Source: JAWKNZ01 sp041391425 (GTDB lineage: Bacteria; Bdellovibrionota_B; Oligoflexia; Oligoflexales; JAWKNZ01). From it: DNA of 64,000 nt. The position numbers were made by a program, and so were the translations under genes. The DNA lies in contig JAWKNZ010000004.1 in assembly GCA_041391425.1 (NCBI GenBank), positions 186,001 through 250,000 on the forward strand, written 5' to 3'. Within the stretch, counting starts at the first letter, position 1. Every line of letters starts with the position of its first letter. The notes under the pieces are model-generated. The model saw only the letters and a program-made list of their open reading frames with translations, ran no database searches and was not told the origin of the DNA. This document shows, one piece after another, positions 10,296 through 19,324 of the stretch.

Positions 10296-11984
10296 AGCAT
10301 TCCTTAACAGTATTTTTACTTTCAGCTATTGTTTTGTCCAGCTGTCGAACAAGCGGCTTGGCTACTAGGGATCAATACCTTGAATCTATATATTGGCAAG
10401 AAAATTCTATGCCAGATAAAGCTCTAGAAAGTTTCCCTAAAAATGAGGAAGGTGGGTTTGTTACTACACTTGAAAAAGCTGGTTGAACCTTTAGCCAAAA
10501 ATTTGATCCTAAACCTTTGTTGAAAGTGACGTTAGATTTAGAGTCCCGAAAAACTTTATTTATTAGCCGAGAAGCCGCAGCTTTTTTATAAAGAAACAGA
10601 GGATGGTTATTACCCAGCTGAACATGAAGCCATATTAGCTCATATGATTGGTGCAATGCATTTTCTCGCTAAAAATCAATACAGCTCAGCTAGAGTCGAA
10701 GTGCAACGTGCTGCGCGGTATTTGCAAACACAGTATGGAGCTGGACGGCGTTTTGACGATCCTTCCTTGAGGCTATGGTTGGCTTCATTATGGGCTGTTC
10801 TAGGTGACTGGAATAATGCAAGAATAGACCTAAAAGTTGCTTTTCAGTTAGATAATACACAAAAATGGATAAAGGATCTTATCAAATTAGAGAAACCTCC
10901 GAAGCATATTTATTTAGGGATGCTTGGAGCCGGGGCAGATATTAAATGGCATGCTAAGAGTGATGTTAATGCGATTAGAGGTCTGAAGAATCTTGAATTT
11001 TTTAGCAAATCTTCTCCCTCACAGATAAAGCTGTCTATGGGTGAAAACACGAAAAAAGTAATAAAAGTAATACCGACAGAAAGATGGTATTACAGGCACC
11101 AAGACAGGAATCAAGTGATTAAAGATGTCATTGATAATTCTGTTTACTCAGGTCAAGCTGCGGGTGTAGCAGTGGGAGCTGGAACACTATATACCACTGG
11201 GATTATAGCTGGTATAGGCGTCTTTGGGCTTGGTTTGGGAGCAGGTTCAGCTGTGGCCTGGCATTTAATTCAAGCTGCAACTTCATCAGATGGAGTTTAT
11301 GGAGCGCTTCTTTTAGGGGCTGGGATTACCTATGGAGGTTATAAAGCCGGAACTGCTATTTACGAAGAAGGTAAAGACTCTTCATACGAACTGCTTGAAC
11401 ATGGCCTAGGACAAGCGAATAATTACCGTTATGTACGCTTTCTCCCAGAATATATTTTTATGGATTATACTGATAAAGCCTCTGAGGATACGCCTCTATT
11501 GATTGTAGAGAAAGTTGATAGAAAAATAGAGCCTTTTTTGACCGTTTCATCTAAAGATAATGCAACACAGGTTCATTATTTTCATCACTCCGGTAAAAAG
11601 GATCCAGAATTAAAAGTAGATGAAAGTATACGCCATTGGTATGACGGTCGCTTGACATGGGTGTTTTCGTCTCGTCCTAAGCTTGGAGATAATGAGGTTT
11701 GTAGAAAACTCGGTTTGGAGTGGTCGGCGCCTAACAGTTATGAGCTAAGAAAAGCTGTCGCTAATGGTCTTATGAGCGAAAAGAAAAATCAATACATAGC
11801 AAAGGCGCTTAAAGAGGTCGATCGGATTTGGTTGGATGCAGTTGTAGAAAAAGAAGTTGTAGATGGGAAAACGATTAACGTGACAAAATGCTTGTCCAGT
11901 AGTTTACTTAAAGCCGCAAGTATAGAGACTTCTTGTCTTAACCTTAATATTGTAGCATGTGTAAAAGAGGGACGGATCGATTAA
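10292..11984 (+). CDS. COG3014-like lipoprotein with a glycine-rich membrane hairpin (several frameshifts)
   Basis: The start at 10292 overlaps the previous stop (ATGA). The signal ends at LSSC. The frame breaks after LEKAG (stop at 10484), continues in another frame over about 10500-10590 (FDPKPLLKVTLDLES), and shifts again near the T-run at about 10587 into the long frame ending at 11984. Rejoined, it is about 560 residues. The middle has a TPR-like helical region (AKNQYSSARVEVQRAARYL, LGDWNNARIDL). It is followed by two glycine/alanine-rich hydrophobic stretches at about 11155-11360 (GVAVGAGTLYTTGIIAGIGV and ALLLGAGITYGGYKAGTAIY) that could form a membrane hairpin. The fold resembles the uncharacterised family COG3014. 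Three indels within 110 bp mean either real inactivation or poor sequence. Confidence 0.5.
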
Positions 11985-12010
11985 AAATTGTTTTTAATAA
12001 ACGACCGTCC
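11970..12010. terminator. Hairpin between convergent genes
   Basis: GGACGG at 11970 pairs with CCGTCC ending at 12010, and inner blocks TCG/CGA and TTAAAAA/TTTTTAA also pair. It overlaps the stop of the upstream gene and sits just before the end of the convergent barrel gene, so it could stop transcription from either side. There is no long T-run after it. Confidence 0.55.
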
Positions 12011-12028
12011 TTGTGTATATTGAGTTTA

Positions 12029-13102
12029 TTAAATTTTACCCATCAGACCCAAATGCATAGAAGTATCTGAGCGTGTTTCAGTTTTTGAGGCATCGCTTGA
12101 TTTGTAGAAGGTTCCGCTACGCATGATGTATGAAAAATACGGAACGATTTCGGAGTGGTACAGTTCGTATTTGAGACCTAAAGCTAAGTGTGTTGCGTTA
12201 TCAGAGAATAGCTTTAAATCAGAGGCTGGATCATTGCCTTTTAGATCATTATCAGGTTGTTTTACATCATACTTAAGATATTTAATATAAGGTTTATAAG
12301 CTCCGATGCTATAAGATAGATCTGCAACAATATTGGTGTGTACGTATTTTTTCTTAGTGTCACTATCAACTGCTGCGCGTAGAGTTCGATTGTCGATAAT
12401 ATAATCAACATACGCATCAATACCATTATTTTTATAATTCAAGCCAATACTCGCAAAATTTGATTTATTCATATCATACGTCCCGTATTGGATTAAAGGG
12501 GTGACAGCTCCGAAAGTTCCGGTGTATTCTAGAATCCATGCGGGCTGCTGGTTTGATTTGTTAAAACGCAGATCGCTTTCAGTATTTGTTCCAGTTGAGG
12601 CTATGACATCATCTAGCAATTGAAGACTAAAGCCACCCATGTAGTTAAATTTAACTTCGAAGGTGTGTGTCGTTTCAGAAAAAGGTAAATGGTATTGTGT
12701 ATAGGGAGATATGATCATGGTGTCATAAAGCCAATTAAAATTATCCCACCCTCCCTGGTTAGCAAAATCTTGCCCCAATGAAATAGTAATAATATCAAAT
12801 GGTTGAATCTCAACAATAAACCAACCAAGAGCACTATCGAGGAGGCTATATAAGATATCTATTTTGCCATTATTGGCGAAAGTGCTGTTTAGAGTTATAT
12901 TTGCAGCTTTTGTATTGAGTTCTGATGTTTTTGTTGGTGTATCAGTAGAGGTCTTTTCTAAACCATGGTCTGAGTATTCCCATTCACTTCTATATTCGAA
13001 TCCAATATTAACGTCTTGCTTGTTATGTTCGACGATTTCAGCAAGAGAAGCGCTAGCATAGAAGCTACTACCTAATAAAAGCAACATTGATCTTAAATTC
13101 AT
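12029..13102 (-). CDS. Outer-membrane beta-barrel protein, porin-like
   Basis: A 357-residue product with a clear Sec signal (MNLRSMLLLLGSSFYASASLA). The mature part is made of alternating strands rich in Tyr, Asp, Asn and Thr, with many segments such as FEVKFNYMGGFSLQL and IDAYVDYIIDNRTLRA, typical of barrel proteins. It ends with SMHLGLMGKI rather than the usual terminal aromatic residue. No known substrate signature is visible. It is monocistronic and converges with the channel operon. A general or specific porin is the best guess. Confidence 0.6.
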   Translation of the reverse strand: MNLRSMLLLLGSSFYASASLAEIVEHNKQDVNIGFEYRSEWEYSDHGLEKTSTDTPTKTSELNTKAANITLNSTFANNGKIDILYSLLDSALGWFIVEIQPFDIITISLGQDFANQGGWDNFNWLYDTMIISPYTQYHLPFSETTHTFEVKFNYMGGFSLQLLDDVIASTGTNTESDLRFNKSNQQPAWILEYTGTFGAVTPLIQYGTYDMNKSNFASIGLNYKNNGIDAYVDYIIDNRTLRAAVDSDTKKKYVHTNIVADLSYSIGAYKPYIKYLKYDVKQPDNDLKGNDPASDLKLFSDNATHLALGLKYELYHSEIVPYFSYIMRSGTFYKSSDASKTETRSDTSMHLGLMGKI

Positions 13103-13258
13103 GACGTCATCCGATACTAAGTTTGTATTAAATTTACATTAGTTGTACTACATAGTTAAACGGTACATGAAAAAAATGGCAAGTATAATTTGAAATAATT
13201 TATTTAAAGCACTTACGGGATCAGTGGTGTTATGAAATCCGGCAAGATCTGGCTTTTA

Positions 13259-13276
13259 TTGGTATAAGATTTGCTT
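13259..13276 (+). promoter_or_regulatory. Sigma-54 promoter before the peroxiredoxin gene
   Basis: TTGGTATAAGATTTGCTT has GG at 13261-13262 and GC at 13273-13274, exactly 10 bp apart as sigma-54 requires. It matches closely the sites before the activator gene and the CBS gene. Transcription would start near 13286, leaving a leader of about 60 nt. Confidence 0.65.
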
Positions 13277-13347
13277 TGAGTATTATCGATAGTTGGTATT
13301 TTACTAACTAAATTCTAATTGAAAGCTGTTGATAGAAGGAATGTATT

Positions 13348-13977
13348 ATGAAGGGATCTAAGCTCTCAGAGAATAAATGCCTCAAGGTAGGTGATAAAGT
13401 GCCTGATTTTATCTTATATGACCAGGATTTTAATTATTTTCACTTATTTAAAGCTTTAAAAGAAAAGACTATTGTGCTTTTTTTTTATCCTAAGGATTAT
13501 AGCCCAATTTGTACGTTAGAGGCTATTGCATTTCGTGATGCCTACGAAGATTTTGTAAATGCTGGAGCCGAAGTTGTTGGTATTAGTGCCGATAAGCCGC
13601 TGAGCCATCGAAGTTTTTGTAGTCGGTTGAATTTACCATTTTGTCTATTAGTCGATAGCGATTATAAAGTTAAGAGAAGCTTTCATTGTGAGTCGTTGGT
13701 TGATAGGTATATGGGACGGGTGACCTATGTCATCGATGAGTTAGGTATTGTTAGAGATATATGTAAGTCTTTATTTGTTGCAAAAAGGCATATGGTTCAG
13801 GCGTTAGCAGCTGTCAAAAAAATAGCTCAACAAAAGCAACTTAATGAAGTTGAAAAAATTCATAAGTTGATTGTGGGGGCTGATGTTGAGTGTATAGATA
13901 GTATTGGCCATTATGATTTAGATGGTGTTTCTTATGCTTCAAATGAAGATAAAGTAATCATCGCTTCAAATGCTTAA
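13348..13977 (+). CDS. Peroxiredoxin of the Bcp/PrxQ type, 1-Cys form with C-terminal extension
   Basis: This is a 209-residue thioredoxin-fold protein. Residues 12-150 follow the AhpC/TSA pattern: VGDKVPDF at the start, FFYPKDYSPICT around the peroxidatic Cys55, and VVGISADKP. In PrxQ proteins a resolving Cys usually sits five residues after the first; here that position is Ile60, so a 1-Cys mechanism or another partner is needed. The C-terminal 45 residues form a helical tail beyond the usual length (about 155). AGAAGGA lies before the ATG. A sigma-54 promoter sits 70 bp upstream, tying it to the nearby stress genes. It ends 4 bp before the convergent phosphatase gene. Confidence 0.85.
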   Translation: MKGSKLSENKCLKVGDKVPDFILYDQDFNYFHLFKALKEKTIVLFFYPKDYSPICTLEAIAFRDAYEDFVNAGAEVVGISADKPLSHRSFCSRLNLPFCLLVDSDYKVKRSFHCESLVDRYMGRVTYVIDELGIVRDICKSLFVAKRHMVQALAAVKKIAQQKQLNEVEKIHKLIVGADVECIDSIGHYDLDGVSYASNEDKVIIASNA

Positions 13978-13981
13978 CTAT

Positions 13982-15505
13982 TTAAATACAGGGATGAATT
14001 GCCTTGAGATATGGGTGTTTTTCCTCCTCTAAGTGAAAGGCACCCCAGATCCTATCGTCGTCTGTGGGGTTTAATTCCAGCCAATTACGTCCAAGAAGAA
14101 TGCGTTCATTAGAAGCTGGAAACTTCAGCATTTGCGCAGTTAGTCCGCGGTCAAATTCATATTCTTTTTTTGCCAACATTTCTAATATTATATTCATAAA
14201 AGCTGGAGGAGCTGGGTGGACAACTCCACTGCTTGTAAGCTGGTTGATGACTCGTTGGTGTCCGCTTAGTCCACCACGCTGCCATTCCAGTTTTCCTAGG
14301 GCTGCAACATGAACATCGCCGCTTAATATTGTCACTCGTATGTTTTTTGAGCATACATTATATAGATTATGAATTAATTTGAGCCGTTCTCCTTGGTGTG
14401 GCCTTGAATTCCAATGGTCTCTTAAATCGTCTAATAATTCAAATTTAGAGTCAAATCTACCGGGTAGTAGAAAATCCCAGGCTGAATCTATCCAACTCAT
14501 ATCAGGATGGACGACAGGGATTGAACTGATGACAAGCAAATGTTTAACATTGTCATCAAAATGGTTCATGGCATTTTTAATTTCTTGCCATGATTCTTCA
14601 TGAATGACCTGACTAAGGTTTCTTTGGGATCTTAAATCTAATGCTAAAATATCGTATTTTCCATAGTGAACTAAAAAAGAGTAGTCGGACTCTGAGAGGT
14701 ATGGATCTGGTTTAACTGCATTTGGAAGTATCTGTTGCTGTAAAATAGAAAAATATTGCTTTGCATTTTTGAATATCTCTTTGAATACCGGGCATTGTTG
14801 TAATTTTTCATCGTGTGATCCCCATCCATCGATAATATCGTGGTCATCCCACATCATGATTGACGGTATAGTTGCCAATGCCGTTTGCACTTCTTCTTGA
14901 TTCCAACGAGTTGAGTATAAATTGAAGTAAAAATCATCGATGCTAAGAGCTAATTTTTCTGAAACAGGATATTTGACTCTGGCATCGAAGTCCAATTCCT
15001 GCCACTCTTTTAACTCTGGAATTTCATGCCAAATTGAATCTGCATAGACTTGATCTCCTCCCATGATCAAAAGATGAATAGGATCATTAGCATGAACATC
15101 AAGAATTCCTTTATGGATCGAGTTTGAAGAAGCTTTCCATAGGTTATTTTTTTTCTTAACTTTTGCTATTTCTTTGACCGAACTAAAGCCATTGCATGAT
15201 ATAAAAGACATTTTCGGATTGACGAGCTTTCCTGGAATATTTATTTCCCAGCTGCGCTTGCCGAGGATATAGGTTAGCACTTCACTTTCACTGGATTGGC
15301 GAATTTGTAGATCATAAGAATAGAATTTTAAGTTGTTTTTTGAGTGAAGGCATTTGGGATTAGTATCTTGCCCGCTAGCGCCTGCTCCAGAAAACTTTAG
15401 TACTGGGGCTTTACCATCAATTATGGCGAGAATTTTAAATCGCAGCATGCTATTTTTTCTATCTTGTCCGCAGAATTTAACTATAGGTCCAAGTATAATC
15501 TTCAT
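13982..15505 (-). CDS. PhoD-like metallophosphatase
   Basis: A 507-residue protein with the metal-binding motifs of the PhoD/calcineurin-like superfamily: GGDQVYAD (near residue 149), MWDDHDIIDGWG (near residue 218) and ILSGDVHVAALG (near residue 393). The N-terminal 110 residues form a beta-rich domain as in relatives that carry an added Fn3-like segment. No signal peptide is seen, so it is probably cytoplasmic, unlike classic Tat-exported PhoD. It would hydrolyse phosphoesters using two metal ions; the substrate is unknown. It stands alone. Confidence 0.8.
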   Translation of the reverse strand: MKIILGPIVKFCGQDRKNSMLRFKILAIIDGKAPVLKFSGAGASGQDTNPKCLHSKNNLKFYSYDLQIRQSSESEVLTYILGKRSWEINIPGKLVNPKMSFISCNGFSSVKEIAKVKKKNNLWKASSNSIHKGILDVHANDPIHLLIMGGDQVYADSIWHEIPELKEWQELDFDARVKYPVSEKLALSIDDFYFNLYSTRWNQEEVQTALATIPSIMMWDDHDIIDGWGSHDEKLQQCPVFKEIFKNAKQYFSILQQQILPNAVKPDPYLSESDYSFLVHYGKYDILALDLRSQRNLSQVIHEESWQEIKNAMNHFDDNVKHLLVISSIPVVHPDMSWIDSAWDFLLPGRFDSKFELLDDLRDHWNSRPHQGERLKLIHNLYNVCSKNIRVTILSGDVHVAALGKLEWQRGGLSGHQRVINQLTSSGVVHPAPPAFMNIILEMLAKKEYEFDRGLTAQMLKFPASNERILLGRNWLELNPTDDDRIWGAFHLEEEKHPYLKAIHPCI

Positions 15506-15679
15506 TAATAATCTACTTTCAATTATTTTTTGTTCGAAGTTTTACGTTTCGTTGCATTTTAATTAGATTAGTTTGAAATTATAGCAAAGTAAATCATAAT
15601 TAAGAACAGAATGTTACTAGGATGGTTGATTTTAATATCGATTATTATCTGTCATTTTATGATAACATCTTTTTATGAG

Positions 15680-16048
15680 TCAATACGTTTCTAGCCCGAG
15701 GCGAGATTTAGCCCAGTCTAGGTCAATCTTGTATGGGCTTTGGATATATGCTTTTGGGGATTTTACAACATGCTCGATATAGCTTTTATTGACTTTCCAA
15801 TGAAAGCCTTTAGGTTTTAGTTTGCTATGCTGTTTGAGATGGCATTTATTGTTTTTAAAGCTAATTTCGAAAAAATCTACTGACCTTTGAGTTTTTCCGG
15901 AACACAATGCGACTTTGAGTGTTTTGTTACTATATAATTTATCTACTAACTTAAATGCTAATTTATAGAAGGGAGCATTACAATTTTCTCTCATGGCTTG
16001 AGTGCAGACTTCAGTGTATTTCGTGAACAGTTCCACATTAGTAGTCAT
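15680..16048 (-). CDS. Small hypothetical protein (122 aa)
   Basis: I do not recognise this family. The start ATG at 16048 has a good ribosome site (AGGAGAG). The protein is basic, with no signal peptide or membrane segment. The first half is helical (residues 5-45) and the second half has strands with Lys, His and Trp (SKLKPKGFHWKVNKSYIEHV). It is preceded at 22 bp by a 24-bp perfect palindrome that could serve as an operator or leader hairpin for this gene. Coding nature is supported by the ribosome site and normal codon use. Confidence 0.55.
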   Translation of the reverse strand: MTTNVELFTKYTEVCTQAMRENCNAPFYKLAFKLVDKLYSNKTLKVALCSGKTQRSVDFFEISFKNNKCHLKQHSKLKPKGFHWKVNKSYIEHVVKSPKAYIQSPYKIDLDWAKSRLGLETY

Positions 16049-16069
16049 GTTTCTCTCCTATACTATAAG

Positions 16070-16093
16070 AGTCACGGCCTTAAGGCCGTGACT
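16070..16093. promoter_or_regulatory. 24-bp perfect palindrome upstream of the 122-aa gene
   Basis: AGTCACGGCC followed by TTAA and GGCCGTGACT reads the same on both strands. It lies 22 bp before the start codon of the minus-strand gene. It has no T-run, so an operator or a leader hairpin fits better than a terminator. Confidence 0.55.
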
Positions 16094-16600
16094 GCCCTAA
16101 AAGGTAAGAAGTCCCGATAACCTTCAAATTTAATTATTATAGCAATTAAATCTTATATAATTATCTGGATTTCATAGCTCCTTTCAATTGCATCACGGAT
16201 TAGAAATCTTGCAATAAGCTACACTTTAAAAGGGCATTTTTTAGCGATAAGCTATGAGCTTTTCTCACCCTGGGCAATAATCCTTATGCAACTGGGAGGC
16301 CAATAGATAGTACAAACTTAATGTATAGATTACTTAAAGTTAGATGGTTTCACGTTAAGCCTTAAAGCATAGTGTTATTATTTTATTAAGATAATTTCTG
16401 TAAATGATTCCTTTACACCGCTGAAATTTTCAAATGTTCAAAAGTGAAATTAGGCGTTTTGATAGATACTGTCTCATATTTGAGAATTTATGCATTTAAA
16501 ATGCTACATCTGAAATGCTCCTCTCAATTTTATATCAGCTCATATTGGGCTTAAATAACTAAGATCAAATTAAAAACTAAGTGATTTTTAGTATACCAAA
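16094..16600. other. Intergenic region before the sigma-54 activator gene
   Basis: About 500 bp, AT-rich, without an open frame of note. A G/C-richer patch at 16265-16310 (CACCCTGGGCAA, then CAACTGGGAGGCC) hints at a structured RNA but fits no class I could confirm. Confidence 0.4.
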
Positions 16601-16619
16601 TTGGCATTAAAGTTGCTTT
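16601..16619 (+). promoter_or_regulatory. Sigma-54 promoter before the activator gene
   Basis: TTGGCATTAAAGTTGCTTT: GG at 16603-16604 and GC at 16615-16616 are separated by 10 bp. This is the best match in the window to TGGCAC-N5-TTGC. The start of transcription would be near 16628, 60 bp before the gene. The activator may thus control itself. Confidence 0.75.
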
Positions 16620-16688
16620 CTAGGTGTCTGAATTCAATAGATTGTTAACGTCTATTTTTGTTAACAGAAAATATAAAGGAAGCAGATC

Positions 16689-18102
16689 ATGAATACAGCA
16701 ACTGAAGTTTTGCCGATATCCACTCCATAAAAAAGTTCTGCTTATAGATAAGGATCAGAATTTTTGTGATAACTTTAAGCATCGGATTGAGGCATTAGGG
16801 GTTGATGTTGATCATGCTTCTAGTGTCGAAAATTTGGAGGAATTTTTTCTTGAAAATCATCGCATAGAGGCGGTTCTCGTTGATTCTGATATTGAAGGTG
16901 AATCTGGATCAAAGTTGATTAAAGCGATAGTTCACAAATTACCACGCACAAAAGTATTCGTGTTAATGAATGATCATGCCGTTCATCATGCTCCTACCTA
17001 TCTTGAAAATGGAGCTTCTAATATTTACCCTTTGTCTCTTGGTCCGAGTAGGATAGCAGATACAGTTTCCTATATTTTGAACGAAAGCACTCACGCATCT
17101 TTCACCAATCTTTCCAATGATTATTCACCTTTTATAGGTAATAGTAAGAAACATATTGCAGTTTTGGAGCAAATTAGTCGGATGAAGGATGCATCAGCTA
17201 ATGTGTTAATTACTGGAGAATCTGGCACAGGCAAAGAGCTAGTAGCAAGAGCGCTTCACGATGCATCACTTATAAGATCGAAGCAAAAGTTTGAGGCTAT
17301 AAACTGTGGAGCTATTCCAGAAGCACTGCTTGAATCAGAGCTATTTGGATATAAAAAAGGGGCTTTTACAGATGCTAAGGTAGAAAAAAAAGGGCTGTTT
17401 GAAGTTTGTTCTGATGGAGTATTGTTTTTAGATGAAATAGGTGAAATGCCCCTATCCTTGCAGGTTAAACTTTTACGTGTTTTGCAGGAAAAAGAGGTTA
17501 GACAACTTGGCTCTACTCAATCTGTTAAAGTTAATACACGTGTTGTTGCAGCAACCAACCTTGATTTATTGAAAGAAGTTGAACGGAAAAACTTTCGAAA
17601 TGATTTATATTATAGATTGGCAGTTTTAAAGATCCATATGCCGCCATTAAGAGAAAGATCTGAAGATATTCCTCTTTTGGCTAATCATTTTATTGAGAAA
17701 TTTGCTAATGAAAATAATAAAGTAGTACGAGCTCTTAGCGCATCTCAGATGGCAAGACTCAAACTTGCTGATTGGCCTGGGAATGTCAGAGAACTTCAAA
17801 ATGCCATTGAGCGGGCCGTTGTCCTCTCAATTAACGGTGAAATCAACTTGGATGATATTTTTGAAAATGAGTTTTGTAATTCTGTATTTCCTAATGGATT
17901 TGACTTTGAAAATTCATCATTAAAGTTACCACTCCGGCATGCAGATGCTAAAAAAGTATTTGAATCGGCCTATCTTAAAAACTTGCTTAAACACTCAAAA
18001 GGAAATGTTACTGAAGCCGCTAAAATGGCAGATAAAACGCGTGTAGAATTATATAGATATCTATCTCGTAATCATATTACTCCTGCTGAGTTTAGAATAT
18101 AA
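16689..18102 (+). CDS. Sigma-54-dependent response regulator, NtrC family (frameshift near the start)
   Basis: An ATG at 16689 with AAGGAAG upstream opens a frame that stops after 13 codons. The true reading continues one frame over from the A-run near 16730 (KKVLLIDKDQNF), so one indel is present. The rejoined protein is about 470 residues. The N-terminal receiver domain has an acceptor-type Asp in VLVDSD, but the usual Lys of the KP motif is missing (NIYPLSLGP), so its phosphorylation switch may be altered. The AAA+ domain shows GESGTGKEL, GAFTDA in place of GAFTGA (a common variant that still contacts sigma-54), LFLDEIGEMP and NDLYYRLAVL. The C-terminal Fis-type helix-turn-helix is GNVTEAAKMADKTRVELYRY. 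It probably drives the sigma-54 promoters at 13259, 16601, 18111 and 18801. Confidence 0.85.
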
Positions 18103-18110
18103 GAATTAAT

Positions 18111-18126
18111 AGGTATGGTTTTTGCA
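18111..18126 (+). promoter_or_regulatory. Sigma-54 promoter before the PRC-barrel gene
   Basis: AGGTATGGTTTTTGCA has GG at 18112-18113 and GC at 18124-18125 with the required 10-bp gap. It lies 8 bp after the activator stop codon, so the following gene would have its own start of transcription near 18136. Confidence 0.55.
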
Positions 18127-18158
18127 CTTCGACATTTAGTTAGGAATTGCGAGTGCTT

Positions 18159-18746
18159 ATGATTACACTATTTTCCAAGATTATTAAGAGCGATGTTTGG
18201 GCATTGGATAAGCCACTTGGCGGCGTTATGGATACGTTATCAAGAAAGAGGGATTGGGTAGGAGAATATTTCTCAGTTGCAACACTGGAAGAAGATAATG
18301 ATGATTCTTCAATTTATTATATTAATGCTAGAAAGGTTTTGTTTTCAGAGCAAGAAGATGCCATTAAAGTACAATTAGACACATGCTCTTTTCAAAACGA
18401 TACATTTATCGATAGTAGTGAAAAGCGGTATCTCAGAAGTACAGAGCTTTGTCAAATGACACTTTTTAATGATTCTCAACAAAAAATAGCGAAAATTATC
18501 GATGTGTTAATTGACAGTCGAGATTGGAAATTACTTTATCTAGTTACTACAAATATTGATAAACGTAGATATCCTATTCTAGTACCATTATCTCTTATAA
18601 AAAGCATTGATATTGTGAATTATAAGGTATGTACTATTTTAGAAGTTGATATTTTATACCGTTCTCCATCTTTTGATCCAAAAAAGTTTGCAGAATGGGA
18701 GCATAATATTCTGATGCAATTCTATAAATTCAATACATATTCTTAA
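18159..18746 (+). CDS. PRC-barrel-like protein
   Basis: I take the ATG at 18159; TTG at 18147 and GTG at 18153 are other possible starts in the same frame, close behind AGGAA. The product is about 195 residues. Its two halves each resemble a PRC-barrel: GGVMDTLSRKRDWVGEYFSV near the front and KIAKIIDVLIDSRDWKLLYL around residues 105-125. The latter follows the 'IDxxxW.i.yl' pattern of photosynthetic reaction-centre H-chain barrels found in many stress proteins. It has no signal or membrane segment. Its position between the sigma-54 activator and the CBS gene, with its own sigma-54 promoter, suggests a stress role. Confidence 0.6.
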   Translation: MITLFSKIIKSDVWALDKPLGGVMDTLSRKRDWVGEYFSVATLEEDNDDSSIYYINARKVLFSEQEDAIKVQLDTCSFQNDTFIDSSEKRYLRSTELCQMTLFNDSQQKIAKIIDVLIDSRDWKLLYLVTTNIDKRRYPILVPLSLIKSIDIVNYKVCTILEVDILYRSPSFDPKKFAEWEHNILMQFYKFNTYS

Positions 18747-18800
18747 AAAAGTACCATTTGTTTTAATTGTAGTTTGGTAGACAGATAATTTAAAAGATTT

Positions 18801-18818
18801 TTGGTATGGAAGTTGCTT
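18801..18818 (+). promoter_or_regulatory. Sigma-54 promoter before the CBS gene
   Basis: TTGGTATGGAAGTTGCTT carries GG at 18803-18804 and GC at 18815-18816, 10 bp apart. The leader to the ATG at 18843 would be about 16 nt and includes a strong ribosome site (TAGGAGGT). Confidence 0.7.
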
Positions 18819-18842
18819 GACATTTTTAGGAGGTAAAATTCT

Positions 18843-19298
18843 ATGACAGTTCGTGATATCTGCCAATTTAAAACTGTGACTGTGGAAGCAGGAGAAACCG
18901 TTTTGGAAGCCGCTAAAAAAATGAAGCATGAACATGTAGGTGATGTTGTCGTGGTGTCACCAAAAACGAGAAAGCCAATTGGTATACTGACAGATCGGGA
19001 TATTGTGAATTTTATTGTATCGGAAAACATATTAGCTAGTAATCTTAATGTTGAGGACGTGATGATGCATGAGCTTTGTGTATTATCTGAGACTGATGGT
19101 ATTTATAAAACTGCATCGACTATGAAGAAGTATGGCATAAGGCGAATTCCGATTGTTGACGAAAATGGTGAGTTAATTGGGATATGTGCTATGGACGATA
19201 TTTTGCGATTACTAGCTAAAGAAATGACTTTTTTAGCCAATGTCCCACGAGCTCAGATTGCAACAGAAAAGTCGGGTAAGATTAGGACTATTAGTTAG
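18843..19298 (+). CDS. CBS-domain pair protein
   Basis: This 151-residue protein consists almost entirely of two CBS motifs. The first ends with PIGILTDRDIV (residues 43-53) and the second with RRIPIVDENGELIGICAMDDIL (residues 100-121). Tandem CBS domains bind adenosine nucleotides such as AMP or ATP and act as energy sensors, often in stress regulons. The ribosome site is TAGGAGGT, and a sigma-54 promoter lies 25 bp before the ATG. The next gene follows after 26 bp and is probably co-transcribed. Confidence 0.85.
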   Translation: MTVRDICQFKTVTVEAGETVLEAAKKMKHEHVGDVVVVSPKTRKPIGILTDRDIVNFIVSENILASNLNVEDVMMHELCVLSETDGIYKTASTMKKYGIRRIPIVDENGELIGICAMDDILRLLAKEMTFLANVPRAQIATEKSGKIRTIS

Positions 19299-19324
19299 TA
19301 ATAAATTGCAGCGGAGTTGAAACA

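Noticed and set aside
16260..16310. Possible c-di-GMP-type riboswitch (CCCTGGGCAA and CAACTGGGAGG)
   Set aside because: Only fragments resemble the class; the paired helices and the tetraloop/receptor parts could not be found, and the distance to the next gene is almost 400 bp.
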